Notes: a model not told the origin generated them from the sequence alone. DNA of 64,000 bases from Spongiactinospora sp. TRM90649 (GCF_029382225.1 NZ_JARLTC010000027.1:1-64000), one strand, 5' to 3'. Positions 9,019 through 21,895 are shown, numbered from the stretch's first letter. Numbers and translations are program-made.

Positions 9019-9588
9019 GGTGCCAGACCCTAGTTACTCATCGACGTGAAGTGCGACCGAAACACCCGTGCTGGGCACTTGCCTCTCATGCGTCTCCCCC
9101 TCACCTGGAGCGAAACCTGACGAACCGAAGATCCTCACGTGATCCTCGGCACTTCCCGCCCGTGAACCGGCCCGTCCGCCGTCGGTGACGGACGTCCGTC
9201 GTGCCTAGCATGCTGCCTTCCGCTTCGCACCGCGCTGCGCTTGGCGGGTTACCGGTGTGTTACTTTGCGTTACGGACCCCGTGCGTGCGTGTGCGATCGG
9301 GCGCTCCCGATGCGATTCGAGCGCTCTTCCGACGCTCTCACGGATCGTCCCCGGCCTGCGACATGAGAGCAACTCGCCCGAGGGGAAGAGTTCATGACTC
9401 TTTCTTCGGCAGGCATGAAGCGGGACTATATGGGCACCTCCTTGGAGGTACCACCAGCTTTGCCCGGGCGCCACAAGGACCACATGTTGCGGCGTATGCC
9501 GCTGCGTGCCTCGACGATGACCATATAGAGATCTTTACCTTCACAATCTCCGGCGGCACCGAGTGCGCCGTCGCTACCTTGAGACGCG
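9019..9588. other. glgP-glgE divergent intergenic region
   Basis: No convincing gene lies here; the open frames on both strands lack family resemblance and good starts. It must hold the promoters of both glgP and glgE. Visible symmetric elements are a perfect 14-bp palindrome at 9187-9200, AAGAGT/ACTCTT around TCATG at 9386-9402, and ACCTCC/GGAGGT around TT near 9435. The last of these could sequester a ribosome binding site. Confidence 0.6.
9187..9200. promoter_or_regulatory. 14-bp perfect palindrome in glgP-glgE region
   Basis: GACGGACGTCCGTC is identical to its own reverse complement. It sits 170 bases before the glgP start and 390 before glgE, a fitting place for a regulator of both. No regulator can be named from the sequence. 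Confidence 0.4.
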
Positions 9589-11805
<2,217 letters not shown>

Positions 11806-11897
11806 GCCGGTGTCGCGAGCGTAGGCGAAAGCGCTCGGCGCAGGCCACCCCCGGCCGCGGAGCCGCGAGCGTACGAGACAAGCGGGGAGTCACAACG

Positions 11898-13639
<1,742 letters not shown>

Positions 13640-13658
<19 letters not shown>

Positions 13659-14992
13659 CGACGACCTTCGAGGAGCTGCTCTCCGGCTGGATCGCCCATC
13701 AGCGGTGGTTCGCCGGAAAAGGGCGTGCCATCGAAGGAGTCACCGTCGAGTCGGAGGTCGAGCTGGCGCCGGAGCTGAGCCACCTCATCGTGGCCGTCCA
13801 CCAGGGCGGGACCCGTGACCGCTACCAGGTCCTGCTGGGGCGGTCCGAGGACATCCCGCCCCGGCTCAAACACGTGCAGATCGGCCCCGACACCTATGAC
13901 GCGGCCCACGACGCCGAGGTCACCGGCGCGCTGCTGCGCGCCATGGCGGAGAACGCCGACCTCGGCGGCGGCCCCGGGACGGCCCCGCTGCGCTTCCGCC
14001 ACCTGGACGGCGTCAAGATCGACGTCGCCGCGCGCAGCCTGGTCATCGGGGCCGAGCAGTCCAACACCTCGCTGATCTTCGGCGACGCCTACATCTGCAA
14101 GCTGTTCCGCCGCATCACGCCCGGGCTGAACCCCGAGCTGGAGATCGTCACCGCGCTGGCCGAGCACGGCTCGGCCAACATCGCCACCCCCTACGGCTGG
14201 ATCGAGACCGAGCTGGACGGCGAGCCCACCACGCTCGCCATCATGCAGGAGTACCTCAGCGTCGCCAACGACGGCTGGGCCCTCGCGCTGACCAGCGTCC
14301 GCGACCTCTACGCGTCACTGCCCGGCGTCGGCGCGGACGAGGCCGGGGGCGACTTCGCCGCCGAGTCCTACCGGCTCGGCACCGCGACAGCCCACGTCCA
14401 CCGGGAGATGGCCGACGCCTTCCCCACCGGGGTCATCGAGCCCTCCGAGGTCAAGCGGATGGCCGAGCGCCTGCGGCGGCGGCTGGAGCAGGCCGTCGCC
14501 GAGGTCCCCGAACTGGCCGAGCACGCCCCGGTCGCACACGCCGCCTACGACCGCCTCGCCGACCTCGGCGGCCCGGTCCCGGTGCAGCGCGTGCACGGCG
14601 ACTACCACCTCGGCCAGGTCATGCGCACCCCCACCGACTGGATCGTGCTCGACTTCGAGGGCGAGCCCGGCCAGCCGCTGGCCGAACGGCGGGCGCTGTC
14701 CTCGCCGCTGCGCGACGTCGCGGGGATGCTGCGCTCCTTCGACTACGCCTCCCGGCACATGCTCGCCGACCACCCCGATGCCGCCGCGCTGGAGGCGCGC
14801 GCCCAGGAGTGGGCGGCCCGCAACCGCGCCGCGTTCCTCGCGGGCTACTCCGAGGGCACCGGGCGTCACCTGTCGGCCGAGGAGGCCGTGCTGCTGCGGG
14901 CCCTGGAACTGGGCAAGGCCGTCTACGAGGTGCTCTACGAGGCGCGCAACCGCCCCACCTGGATCACCATCCCGCTCGCCGCCTTCGGCTGA
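13640..14992 (+). CDS. pep2: Maltokinase (Pep2/Mak)
   Basis: Phosphorylates maltose with ATP to maltose 1-phosphate, the donor for GlgE. The kinase fold is aminoglycoside-phosphotransferase-like: catalytic loop HGDYHLGQ with Asp321, and metal-binding Asp338 in LDFEGEPGQP. The N-terminal cap (QRWFAGKGR) is typical of Mak proteins. The start is ambiguous. The ATG at 13640 overlaps treS by 19 bases but has GAGGAAGG almost touching it; the in-frame GTG at 13655 overlaps the treS stop as GTGA. Unlike in Streptomyces, no glgB follows; a convergent TetR gene ends seven bases later. Confidence 0.92.
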
Positions 14993-14999
14993 GCCCGCG

Positions 15000-15638
15000 T
15001 CACGCCCGCCCGCCGGGCGCGACGCCGCCCAGGCAGGTGGCGACGAGCCGGGCGGCGAAGTCCGGGGGGACCTCGATGTCGGACGGCGCGACGCCATGGA
15101 ACAGGTGCGGCATGATCAGCTCGTGACACGCTCCGACGATCATCGTCGCCGCCGCCTCGGGGCTCGCGGTCGGCGCGACCCGTCCGAGCGCCTGCTCCCC
15201 CTGGAGGTATTCGGTCAGGACGCCCTTCAGGCCCCGGCCACGGCCCAGCGGGTTGTCGATCATGGCGAACCGTGCGAGCACGCCCGGCTGGGCGACCAGC
15301 CCCGCGAACGCGGGCAGGATCGCCCGGTGCAGCGCGACGCCGTAGTCGACGTAGGCGCGGAGGTTCACCGCCAGGTCGCCCTGCCCGGGCGTGCTCGGCA
15401 GGTCGGGGAGCGACCGCGCCACCGACGCGACGTGCGCGTGCAGGGCCTGGGCGATCAGCTCCTCCTTGTCGCCGAAGTGGTTGTAGAGCACGCCGTCCGC
15501 CACCTGGGCCTCTTTGGCGATCGCGCGGACGGTCAGCCCGGCCGCGCCCTGCCTGGCCAGCAGGCGTTCGGCGGCGGCCACCAGGTGACCGCGCAGCGTC
15601 TCGCCGTCGCCGAGGGCGGCGGCCCTGCGCGGGCTCAC
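15000..15638 (-). CDS. TetR-family regulator
   Basis: 212-residue repressor. The N-terminal helix-turn-helix reads LTVRAIAKEAQVADGVLYNHFGDKEELI; the C-terminal half is the variable ligand domain with no recognisable ligand. The GTG start overlaps the stop of the methyltransferase gene as GTGA, so both are one operon. The tandem palindrome upstream of the methyltransferase is its likely operator. Its stop nearly meets the pep2 stop; this junction is where the GlgE operon ends abruptly. Confidence 0.85.
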   Translation of the reverse strand: MSPRRAAALGDGETLRGHLVAAAERLLARQGAAGLTVRAIAKEAQVADGVLYNHFGDKEELIAQALHAHVASVARSLPDLPSTPGQGDLAVNLRAYVDYGVALHRAILPAFAGLVAQPGVLARFAMIDNPLGRGRGLKGVLTEYLQGEQALGRVAPTASPEAAATMIVGACHELIMPHLFHGVAPSDIEVPPDFAARLVATCLGGVAPGGRA

Positions 15639-16465
15639 GGCCGGGTGGCCGTGATCAGGTAGGCGGCGCCGCGCAGCCGCACGGCGCCGTCGCGTTCGAA
15701 CGGGCGCAGCGCGGGGACGGCGGCGGCGCGGGCACGGGCGGCGGCCCCGGCGTCGGCGTGCCGCAGGTGGAAGCGGACCGGCCCCCAGCCGAGCAGGAAC
15801 CCGGCGGCGTCCTCGGCGTCCCGGCCCCAGATCTGCTCGGCGTCCACCGGGGTGGCGGCGACCCCGGTGAAGCCGGCCTCGGTGAACACCTCGTGGACGC
15901 GCTCGGGGTCCGACAGCGACACCGGGCCGTCCCCGCTGCCCGGCTCCGGCGCGGGCGGCGGAGGCAGGTGGGCGTCCATCGCGGCGAAGACGGCGCTGAC
16001 CTCGTGGTCGGCCATGGCGCGCAGGCTCAGCAGCGCGAGCCGTCCGCCCGGCCGCAGCGCCCGGCCGATGTTCGCGAACGCGGCCACGGGGTCGGCGAAG
16101 AACATGATCCCGAAGCGGCTGACGGCCAGGTCGAACGCCCCCCGCGGGAACGGGTGCACCTGGGCGTCGGCGCGCACGAACTCGACGCCGTCCACGCCTT
16201 CGGCCAGCGCCGCCGCCCGCGCGGCCCCCAGCATCGGCTCCGACAGGTCCACTCCTGTGACGTGCCGCGCCCGCCGCGCCGCCACCCTGGTCACCTGACC
16301 CGCGCCGCACCCGACGTCGAGCACCCGGTCGCCGTCCTGGACGTGATCGAGCAGGTACTTGTTGAACCCCTGGTTGACCGCGTCGTAGCGATCGCGGTGC
16401 TCGGCCCAGTGCCCGCCCTCGTATCCGTTCCACGCCTCGGACTGGTGGGTGTTGACGATCGTCAT
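15635..16465 (-). CDS. Class I SAM-dependent methyltransferase
   Basis: 276-residue cytoplasmic methyltransferase of the UbiE/COQ5-like type. Motif I is RVLDVGCGAGQVTRVAA, followed by the acidic GVDLSEPM loop and the FVRADAQVHPF and ALRPGGRLALL blocks. The substrate cannot be told from sequence. AAGGAG ends six bases before the ATG. It is the first gene of a two-gene operon with a TetR repressor, and a tandem palindrome lies 12 bases upstream of its start codon. The pair looks like an inducible small-molecule modification unit. Confidence 0.85.
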   Translation of the reverse strand: MTIVNTHQSEAWNGYEGGHWAEHRDRYDAVNQGFNKYLLDHVQDGDRVLDVGCGAGQVTRVAARRARHVTGVDLSEPMLGAARAAALAEGVDGVEFVRADAQVHPFPRGAFDLAVSRFGIMFFADPVAAFANIGRALRPGGRLALLSLRAMADHEVSAVFAAMDAHLPPPPAPEPGSGDGPVSLSDPERVHEVFTEAGFTGVAATPVDAEQIWGRDAEDAAGFLLGWGPVRFHLRHADAGAAARARAAAVPALRPFERDGAVRLRGAAYLITATRP

Positions 16466-16477
16466 CTGCCACTCCTT

Positions 16478-16507
16478 ATGAACGTACGTTCATGAACGCA
16501 CATTCAT
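16478..16507. promoter_or_regulatory. Tandem palindromic TetR operator
   Basis: ATGAACGTACGTTCAT at 16478-16493 is a perfect 16-bp palindrome. A second, imperfect copy (ATGAACGCACATTCAT, 16492-16507) overlaps it by two bases. The pair sits just upstream of the methyltransferase/TetR operon, where autorepression by the TetR protein is expected. Binding is inferred from position and symmetry. Confidence 0.75.
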
Positions 16508-16643
16508 AATGAGGCGACAGAACGTCCCGCGTCAAACCCACAGTGAGAGCGGAGGATCCGCGCGCCGGCGGCGGCGAGGCGATCCAGAACGAGAAAGGGA
16601 GAGGAACCCCGTTCCTCTCCACTCTCAACGTATAGCGCAACGG

Positions 16644-16663
16644 GGGGCTTGCGGCAAGACCCC
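16644..16663 (+). promoter_or_regulatory. Rifamycin-associated element upstream of helR
   Basis: GGGGCTTGCGGCAAGACCCC is an interrupted inverted repeat with CTTGC/GCAAG arms and flanking G4/C4. It matches what I recall of the rifamycin-associated element found ahead of rifamycin-resistance genes in actinomycetes. It contains a -35-like TTGCGG (16649-16654); a possible -10, CACAAT (16674-16679), follows 19 bases later. It lies 75 bases before the HelR-like gene. The rest of the 16508-16737 gap shows no gene. Confidence 0.8.
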
Positions 16664-16737
16664 GGGCATGCCGCACAATCGACGGCCGAGGCCCGAACAA
16701 CCTGCGGAAACGGGGGCCCCAGATCGGAGCCGACGAC

Positions 16738-18897
16738 ATGAACCCATCGACCGGCAGCGCCTTCCGGCTGCCCGGACGCCTGGCCGCCAAGGCCGACCCG
16801 AAGCTGATCGCGGGAGACGAACGGCACTTCGCCGCCATCGCGCGAACCCTGGAGGAATCGATCGCCGAACTGTCCGAACGCCTCGACGAGGAACGCAGAC
16901 TGGCCGGCGGGGCGGGCCCGCGCGCCCTGGAACGAGACCTGCGGGTCCACGAGATGTCCGCCCGCCTGCGTGCCCTGCGCCGCTTCGGCCTGGACCTCTG
17001 CCTCGGGCACATGGTCACCGAGGACGACCCCGACCCCGTCTACATCGGACGGCTGGGCCTCACCGACAGCGAGGGTCGCCGCCTGCTGCTCGACTGGCGC
17101 TCCCCCGCCGCCGAGCCGTTCTTCGGCGCCACCCACGCCAACCCGATGCGACTGACGAGCCGCCGCCGCTACCGCTGGACCCTCGGCCGGATCAGCGACT
17201 ACTGGGACGAGGTGTTCACCCCCGACGGGTTCGAGGGACACGCCGCGCTCGACGACCAGTCCGCCTTCATCGCCAGCCTGGGCGCCAACCGGTCCGGCCG
17301 GATGCGCGACGTGCTCGGCACCATCCAGGCCGACCAGGACGCCATCATCCGCGCGGGATCCGGCGGCGCGCTCGTCGTGGACGGCGGGCCCGGCACCGGC
17401 AAGACCGTCGTGGCCCTGCACCGTTCCGCCTACCTCCTCTACGCCGACCCCCGCCTCGGTCACCGCAGGGGCGGCGTGCTGTTCGTCGGCCCGCACCAGC
17501 CGTACCTCGCCTACGTCGCCGACGTCCTGCCCAGCCTCGGCGAGGAGGGCGTGCAGACCTGCACCCTGCGGGACCTCGTCGCCGAGGGAGCGGCGGCGGC
17601 ACCCGAGGACGACCCCGAGGTGGCGCGCCTGAAGTCGTCGGCCGACATGGTCAAGGCGATCGAGACCGCCGTCCGCTTCTATGAGAACCCGCCCACCAAG
17701 GGCATCACGGTCAGCACCCACTGGGCCGACGTCCGGCTGACCGCCGACGACTGGGCCGACGCCTTCCGCGCTCCGGACCCCGGCACCCCGCACAACGAGG
17801 CGCGCGACCAGATCTGGGAGGAACTGCTCACCATCCTGACCGACAAGCACGGGGAGAACGAGGAGATCTCCCCCGAACTGCTCCGCAGGTCGGTGCTCCA
17901 GGACCGGGAGCTGCTCACCGCCTTCAACCGCGCCTGGCCGCTGCTCGAAGCCGCCGACATCGTCGGCGACCTGTGGGCGGTCCCCGCCTACCTGCGGCTG
18001 TGCGCGCCCTGGCTCGACCCCGACGAGATCCGCCGGTTGCGGCGCGACGACCCGCAGGCGTGGACGGTGTCCGACCTGCCGATCCTGGACGCGGCCCGGC
18101 AACGGCTCGGCGACCCGGAGGCGTCCCGGCGCGAGCGTCGCCACCGCGCCGCGCTCGCGGTCGAACGCGAGCAGATGTCGCACGTCGTGGACAACCTGCT
18201 GGCGGCCGACGACGACGGCGAGGCCGCGGTCACCATGCTGCGCATCGGCGACCTGCCCGAGATGCTGGTGGGCGAGAGCGCCGCGCCGTCGGCCGAACCC
18301 GACCTGCTGGCCGGGCCGTTCGCGCACATCGTCGTGGACGAGGCGCAGGAACTCACCGACGCCGAGTGGCAGATGCTGCTGCTCCGCTGCCCGTCACGCA
18401 GTTTCACCATCGTCGGCGACCGCGCCCAGGCCCGGCACGGCTTCACCGAGTCGTGGGAGGACCGCCTCAAGCGGATCGGCCTCGACCGGATCACGCTGAC
18501 CTCCCTGAGCGTCAACTACCGGACCCCCGAAGAGATCATGATCGAGGCCGAGCCGATCATCCGCACCGCGCTCCCCGACGCCAACGTCCCCACCTCCATC
18601 CGCACCGGCGGCATCCCCGTCCTGCACGGATCAACCGCCGATCTGACCTCGATCCTCGACACGTGGGCCACCGGGAACCCCGACGGAATCGCCTGCGTCA
18701 TCGGCGACCCCGCCTTCCGCGCCACCCCCCGGATCCGCTCCCTGACCCCCGAACTGGCCAAGGGCCTGGAGTTCGACCTGGTGGTCCTCATCGACCCGGA
18801 GGGTTTCGGCGAAGGCATCGAAGGAGTCGTGGACCGCTACGTCGCCATGACCCGGGCCACCCGGCGGCTCGTCATCCTCACCACCGGCACCCGCTGA
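16738..18897 (+). CDS. helR: HelR-type RNA polymerase recycling helicase-like ATPase
   Basis: 719-residue UvrD/Rep-like superfamily 1 protein of the HelD/HelR family. These proteins insert into RNA polymerase and displace nucleic acid; HelR also dislodges rifamycin. The N-terminus (about 20-90) is a predicted coiled coil with EESIAELSERLDEERR. Walker A is GGPGTGKT with Lys222, Walker B is IVVDEAQEL with Asp534/Glu535, and the NYRTPEEIM and AMTRATRRLVI blocks are motifs IV and VI. GGAG lies eight bases before the ATG. The upstream rifamycin-associated element separates HelR from housekeeping HelD. No other rifamycin gene lies in the window. Confidence 0.9.
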   Translation: MNPSTGSAFRLPGRLAAKADPKLIAGDERHFAAIARTLEESIAELSERLDEERRLAGGAGPRALERDLRVHEMSARLRALRRFGLDLCLGHMVTEDDPDPVYIGRLGLTDSEGRRLLLDWRSPAAEPFFGATHANPMRLTSRRRYRWTLGRISDYWDEVFTPDGFEGHAALDDQSAFIASLGANRSGRMRDVLGTIQADQDAIIRAGSGGALVVDGGPGTGKTVVALHRSAYLLYADPRLGHRRGGVLFVGPHQPYLAYVADVLPSLGEEGVQTCTLRDLVAEGAAAAPEDDPEVARLKSSADMVKAIETAVRFYENPPTKGITVSTHWADVRLTADDWADAFRAPDPGTPHNEARDQIWEELLTILTDKHGENEEISPELLRRSVLQDRELLTAFNRAWPLLEAADIVGDLWAVPAYLRLCAPWLDPDEIRRLRRDDPQAWTVSDLPILDAARQRLGDPEASRRERRHRAALAVEREQMSHVVDNLLAADDDGEAAVTMLRIGDLPEMLVGESAAPSAEPDLLAGPFAHIVVDEAQELTDAEWQMLLLRCPSRSFTIVGDRAQARHGFTESWEDRLKRIGLDRITLTSLSVNYRTPEEIMIEAEPIIRTALPDANVPTSIRTGGIPVLHGSTADLTSILDTWATGNPDGIACVIGDPAFRATPRIRSLTPELAKGLEFDLVVLIDPEGFGEGIEGVVDRYVAMTRATRRLVILTTGTR

Positions 18898-19390
18898 CAC
18901 CGCCCGCGATAAGCGGAAAGGGCACGAGCAGGCGCGCTAACCCGCCGGTCGCCGCCGGCGTGCCATGAAATCGAGAACCCGCACGTCACACTCCGTTTCC
19001 GCACCACAGGGCGTCCTTGGACGTCGCCTGTGCCCGCCGATGTATGTGACACGCCGCACAGGAAACTTCGTCTAATATGTCCAAATTTCAGGTGGACAGT
19101 GCGACACGGTGTCTGACGCGGGGGACGGTTCCCGCGAACGTGGGGCAGACCACCAGCCGCACAGCTGATGACGCGGCCATCGGAAGGCTCACGGGATGAC
19201 CGTCCTGCCCGATGACCACATGCTGGCGTACACCCCTCCAGGGGCTTTTCGTCCTTCGTATGGGCCATGTTTTGCATCCGGCCCGCATGCTGGCACCCGG
19301 CTTTGCCAGAAGGACCGTTATCGACCATCTGGGGCCAGGCAAGTCCTGTGGTGATAACCGCAGGTATCCACTCCAGGCCGGGAGGTCGAA
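18898..19390. other. helR-rubrerythrin intergenic region
   Basis: 493 bases without a convincing gene. A long minus-strand open frame has no family resemblance. Small hairpins are present (GCGGG/CCCGC near 19120; CCCCT/AGGGG followed by CTTTT near 19232), the second of which could be a weak terminator. I could not match the stretch to a known riboswitch. Confidence 0.5.
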
Positions 19391-20359
19391 TTGATTACCC
19401 TGTCCGCGCGCTCACTCATCACCGGCGCGCTCACCATCGTGCTCGGCACACCCATCGGCGTTACACTCGCCGCTTCACCCGCACCGGTGAACCCTCCCGG
19501 CTCGCAGACCCGGAAGGATCTGGAACAGTCGATGCGCGGTGAGGCGTTCGCGAACGCCTCGTACCGCCTGTACGCGGCCCAGGCTCAGCGCGAGAAGCTG
19601 CCGGCGGTGGCCCGCCTTTTCGAGCGCATCGCCGACGTCGAACTGGGCGAGCACTTCCGGGAAGCGGCCGAGCTGAGCGGCCTGGTCCACGGCGATGCCG
19701 AGAACCTGCGTGCCGCGCTGGCCGGGGAGATCTACGAGTCCCGGCGGATGTATCCCGACTTCGCACGGCAGGCCAAGGCCGCGGGCGACAGCGGGGCCGC
19801 CGCCCTCTTCGCCGAGATCGCCCGTGACGAAGGCAGACACGCACGGGCGTTCGGTACCGCGCTGCGCGTTGTCGAGTCCGGCCGGGGCGAGGTGCCGGAG
19901 CCGCCGCAGGCCGACGCGGTGCAGGTACCGCAGGGGCCGCCCGAGGTCCGCTCGAAACAGACCATGACCAACCTGGACACGGCCATGCACGGTGAGGCCC
20001 TGGCGTACGCCAACTATCAGCAGTACGCCGAGCACGCCAAGGACCCGGCGGTGGCGAAGCTGTTCCGCGGTACTTCCGACGTGGAGTTGCACGAGCACTT
20101 CGCCGGTGAGGCCAAACTGGCCGGCCTGGTCGGCAGCACGCGTGCCAACCTGACCAAGGCCATCGCCGGCGAACGGTACGAGTCCCGGACCATGTACCCG
20201 GCCTTCGCCAAGCGCGCCGAGGCGGCGGGCGACATCCAGGCGGCCGAGTACTTCTCCGACACCGCCGAGGACGAGGCCGGACACGCCCGCGCCTTCCTGA
20301 AGGCCCTGGAGCGGCTATCCAAGCGGTCTTCGGAGGCGGGCACATCCGAGAGGACCTGA
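19391..20359 (+). CDS. Exported tandem rubrerythrin-like diiron protein
   Basis: 322 residues with an N-terminal signal sequence (hydrophobic 10-28, cleavage near A27-A28). Two rubrerythrin-type ferritin folds follow, about 42-160 and 190-310. Each repeats the ligand pattern: Glu51, Glu84/His88, Glu113/Glu116, Glu147/His150 in the first; Glu202, Glu232/His236, Glu261/Glu264, Glu295/His298 in the second. The rubredoxin iron centre of classical rubrerythrin is missing. Family members reduce peroxide or oxidise iron; here the fold is duplicated and exported. TTG start with GGAGG five bases ahead. It is a single-gene unit before a recombination scar. Confidence 0.85.
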   Translation: MITLSARSLITGALTIVLGTPIGVTLAASPAPVNPPGSQTRKDLEQSMRGEAFANASYRLYAAQAQREKLPAVARLFERIADVELGEHFREAAELSGLVHGDAENLRAALAGEIYESRRMYPDFARQAKAAGDSGAAALFAEIARDEGRHARAFGTALRVVESGRGEVPEPPQADAVQVPQGPPEVRSKQTMTNLDTAMHGEALAYANYQQYAEHAKDPAVAKLFRGTSDVELHEHFAGEAKLAGLVGSTRANLTKAIAGERYESRTMYPAFAKRAEAAGDIQAAEYFSDTAEDEAGHARAFLKALERLSKRSSEAGTSERT

Positions 20360-20470
20360 CCCGGCTCCGCTCGAATCCAGACGCCATGGCCGCCGGCACC
20401 GCCCGCGGCCATCGGCAGTTCCTCAGCAGCCGCAATCCGGCGCCCGGCGTCGTGCCCGATGAGAACGAAC

Positions 20471-20523
20471 ATGTTCTTCGGCCTGCCCCTGCACCCGCTG
20501 GTCGTGCACGCCGCCGTCGTATG
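20471..20523 (+). pseudogene. N-terminal stub of a DUF2231 membrane protein
   Basis: The frame from ATG at 20471 reads MFFGLPLHPLVVHAAVV, the conserved opening of DUF2231 proteins (about 160 residues with four membrane helices). After 17 residues the resemblance stops and the sequence runs into the tRNA-like segment, so the rest of the gene has been lost. Confidence 0.6.
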
Positions 20524-20567
20524 CCGCGCATCCACAGGTCGGAGGCCTGAAATGTCGATCTTGGCGA

Positions 20568-20607
20568 GCGCCCCGGCAGGATTCGAACCTGCTCCCCCGC
20601 CTTAAGC
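20568..20607 (-). other. tRNA 3'-end-like sequence (possible att scar)
   Basis: Read on the minus strand, GCAGGTTCGAATCCTGC is a perfect T-arm (5-bp stem, TTCGAAT loop), followed directly by CGGGGCG, as an acceptor 3' strand would be. No matching 5' acceptor, D-arm or clean anticodon arm lies upstream, so it is not an intact tRNA gene. Integrative elements of actinomycetes insert at tRNA 3' ends and carry such a copy, so I read it as an attachment-site remnant. Confidence 0.55.
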
Positions 20608-20640
20608 CCGTGCCGCCCCCCCGGGCGGACCGTCATGGAC

Positions 20641-20680
20641 GGCGCGGGCAGGTTCGTAGGTCCGATCCCCTGCCCGCGCC
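20641..20680. terminator. 12-bp perfect hairpin beside the tRNA-like scar
   Basis: GGCGCGGGCAGG (20641-20652) pairs perfectly with CCTGCCCGCGCC (20669-20680) around a 16-base loop. The loop itself resembles a tRNA T-loop (GGTCCGATCC). It could be a terminator for the minus-strand gene at 20743 or a rearranged part of the attachment site. Confidence 0.45.
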
Positions 20681-20742
20681 CGCGAGCGAGGGCCGCTCGC
20701 GCCTTGCGGCATGACGGCGCCGCGCCGCGCCGCCATGCCCGC

Positions 20743-21060
20743 TCAAATGAGCGGCGTTCTCCTGTCTCCGGCCAAAATCACGATCACACCATCGGCGTGG
20801 TGGGCGGTGAGCGGCGTCGTGCCGTACAGGTAGCTCTGCCGCGGGCTCGTCACCCACGCGAACCGCGCCCGCCCCTGCCCGCCCGGCATGGTGTCGAGTA
20901 CGGCGAGCATCGCCTTCTCCGCCTCGGCCGGATCGCGGGTCACCCCCGATGCCCCGCGATCACCCGCCCACACTTCCCACACCACCAACGGCCGGTCGGC
21001 GAGCGGGACCCCCGCGTACACGCGGCGGTAGGCGGAGCACGGCGGTTCATCCTCTTGCAT
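20743..21060 (-). CDS. Small hypothetical protein
   Basis: 105 residues, soluble, no recognised domain. It starts with ATG nine bases after GGAAAGGG. The sequence has ordinary amino-acid composition (LVVWEVWAGDRGASGVTRD..., ADGVIVILAGDR) and ends just before the hairpin at 20641. Short proteins like this often stand beside XRE regulators in actinomycetes, and an XRE pseudogene is the divergent neighbour, so it may be the orphaned partner of that broken pair. Confidence 0.5.
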   Translation of the reverse strand: MQEDEPPCSAYRRVYAGVPLADRPLVVWEVWAGDRGASGVTRDPAEAEKAMLAVLDTMPGGQGRARFAWVTSPRQSYLYGTTPLTAHHADGVIVILAGDRRTPLI

Positions 21061-21196
21061 GGGGCGTAACCCTTTCCGCGTCGGCGGTTCTCACATTTCC
21101 CTGCGGCGCCCTCCATTACCTGGAGTAAGTGCCATAGTGGAGTCCGCTCGGTGATGACGGCCATACATTCGGCGCTGATACGTTGGAAATCAGCAC

Positions 21197-21895
21197 GTGA
21201 AGTATCGGAGGGCTTTCGTGTCCGCCAAGTCTCAGCAGGTCGATCCAACGGTTTCGCTGTGGCAGCTCCTGGGGGCCACCATTCGGATGTGGCGCGAGGA
21301 GATCGGCGAGAGGATGCCGCAGCGCGAGCTCGCCAAACGCGCACATGTGGACGATGCGGCCATCTCCCGGTGGGAGCGTGGCCTGCAGGAACCCCCGGCC
21401 GACGCCATCGCCGCGATCGATGAGGCACTTGGTGCGAATGGTCATATAGTTGCATTGTATGCGGCTATTGCTGAATTGACACGATTGCGTACGATGGCAG
21501 CAGGCCGTCCTAAGGAGGACGTCACGGAACGCCGACATCTTTTGCGCATGGCCGCGGCGGGCGCGTCATTCGGCGCCATAAAAGGCGATCTCCTCCTGGA
21601 ACTGCTGGGTACGACGGTCGGACCCCGTTCCGTTGAGGAGTGGGAGGAGATATGCGCGGATCACCTTTATGCGCTGCGCACCCGGCCGCCCTCGCAGGTG
21701 ACCACCGCACTCACCGCTGACCTGCACGCCGCCTGGCAGCAGTTGACGGACGGCCCTCCGGCCGAGGCGTCCCGGATGCAACGCGTGATCTCCATGGCAA
21801 CGCGAGCACCCGCCTGGGCGACTACAGCGGCGCGCTGCGCTGGTGCCGCCACGCGCGGAAGGCCGCCGACGCCTCTGGCGACCTGGAACTACCGG
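21197..21895 (+). pseudogene. XRE-family regulator, frameshifted and truncated
   Basis: The N-terminal helix-turn-helix is intact (ELAKRAHVDDAAISRWERGLQEPP) and the family's usual LLRMAAAGAS segment follows. At about 21793-21800 the reading frame changes: the original frame becomes meaningless, while the +2 frame continues the family pattern as NASTRLGDYSGALRWCRHARK. About 10 bases appear to be deleted. Resemblance stops for good near 21895, leaving roughly 230 of about 400 expected residues. The 3' end abuts a truncated gene on the other strand. Confidence 0.75.

Noticed and set aside
18837..19328. 163-codon minus-strand frame between helR and the rubrerythrin gene
   Set aside because: Composition rich in Arg/Cys/Ser, no domain, and it enters the 3' end of helR.
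19081..19390. Possible riboswitch in the rubrerythrin leader
   Set aside because: The hairpins seen do not match consensus cores of cobalamin, SAM, c-di-AMP, manganese or other riboswitches that I could recall. A covariance-model search would be decisive.
20568..20680. Intact tRNA gene
   Set aside because: Only the T-arm and acceptor 3' strand are convincing; there is no matching 5' acceptor strand, D-arm or clear anticodon arm on the minus strand.
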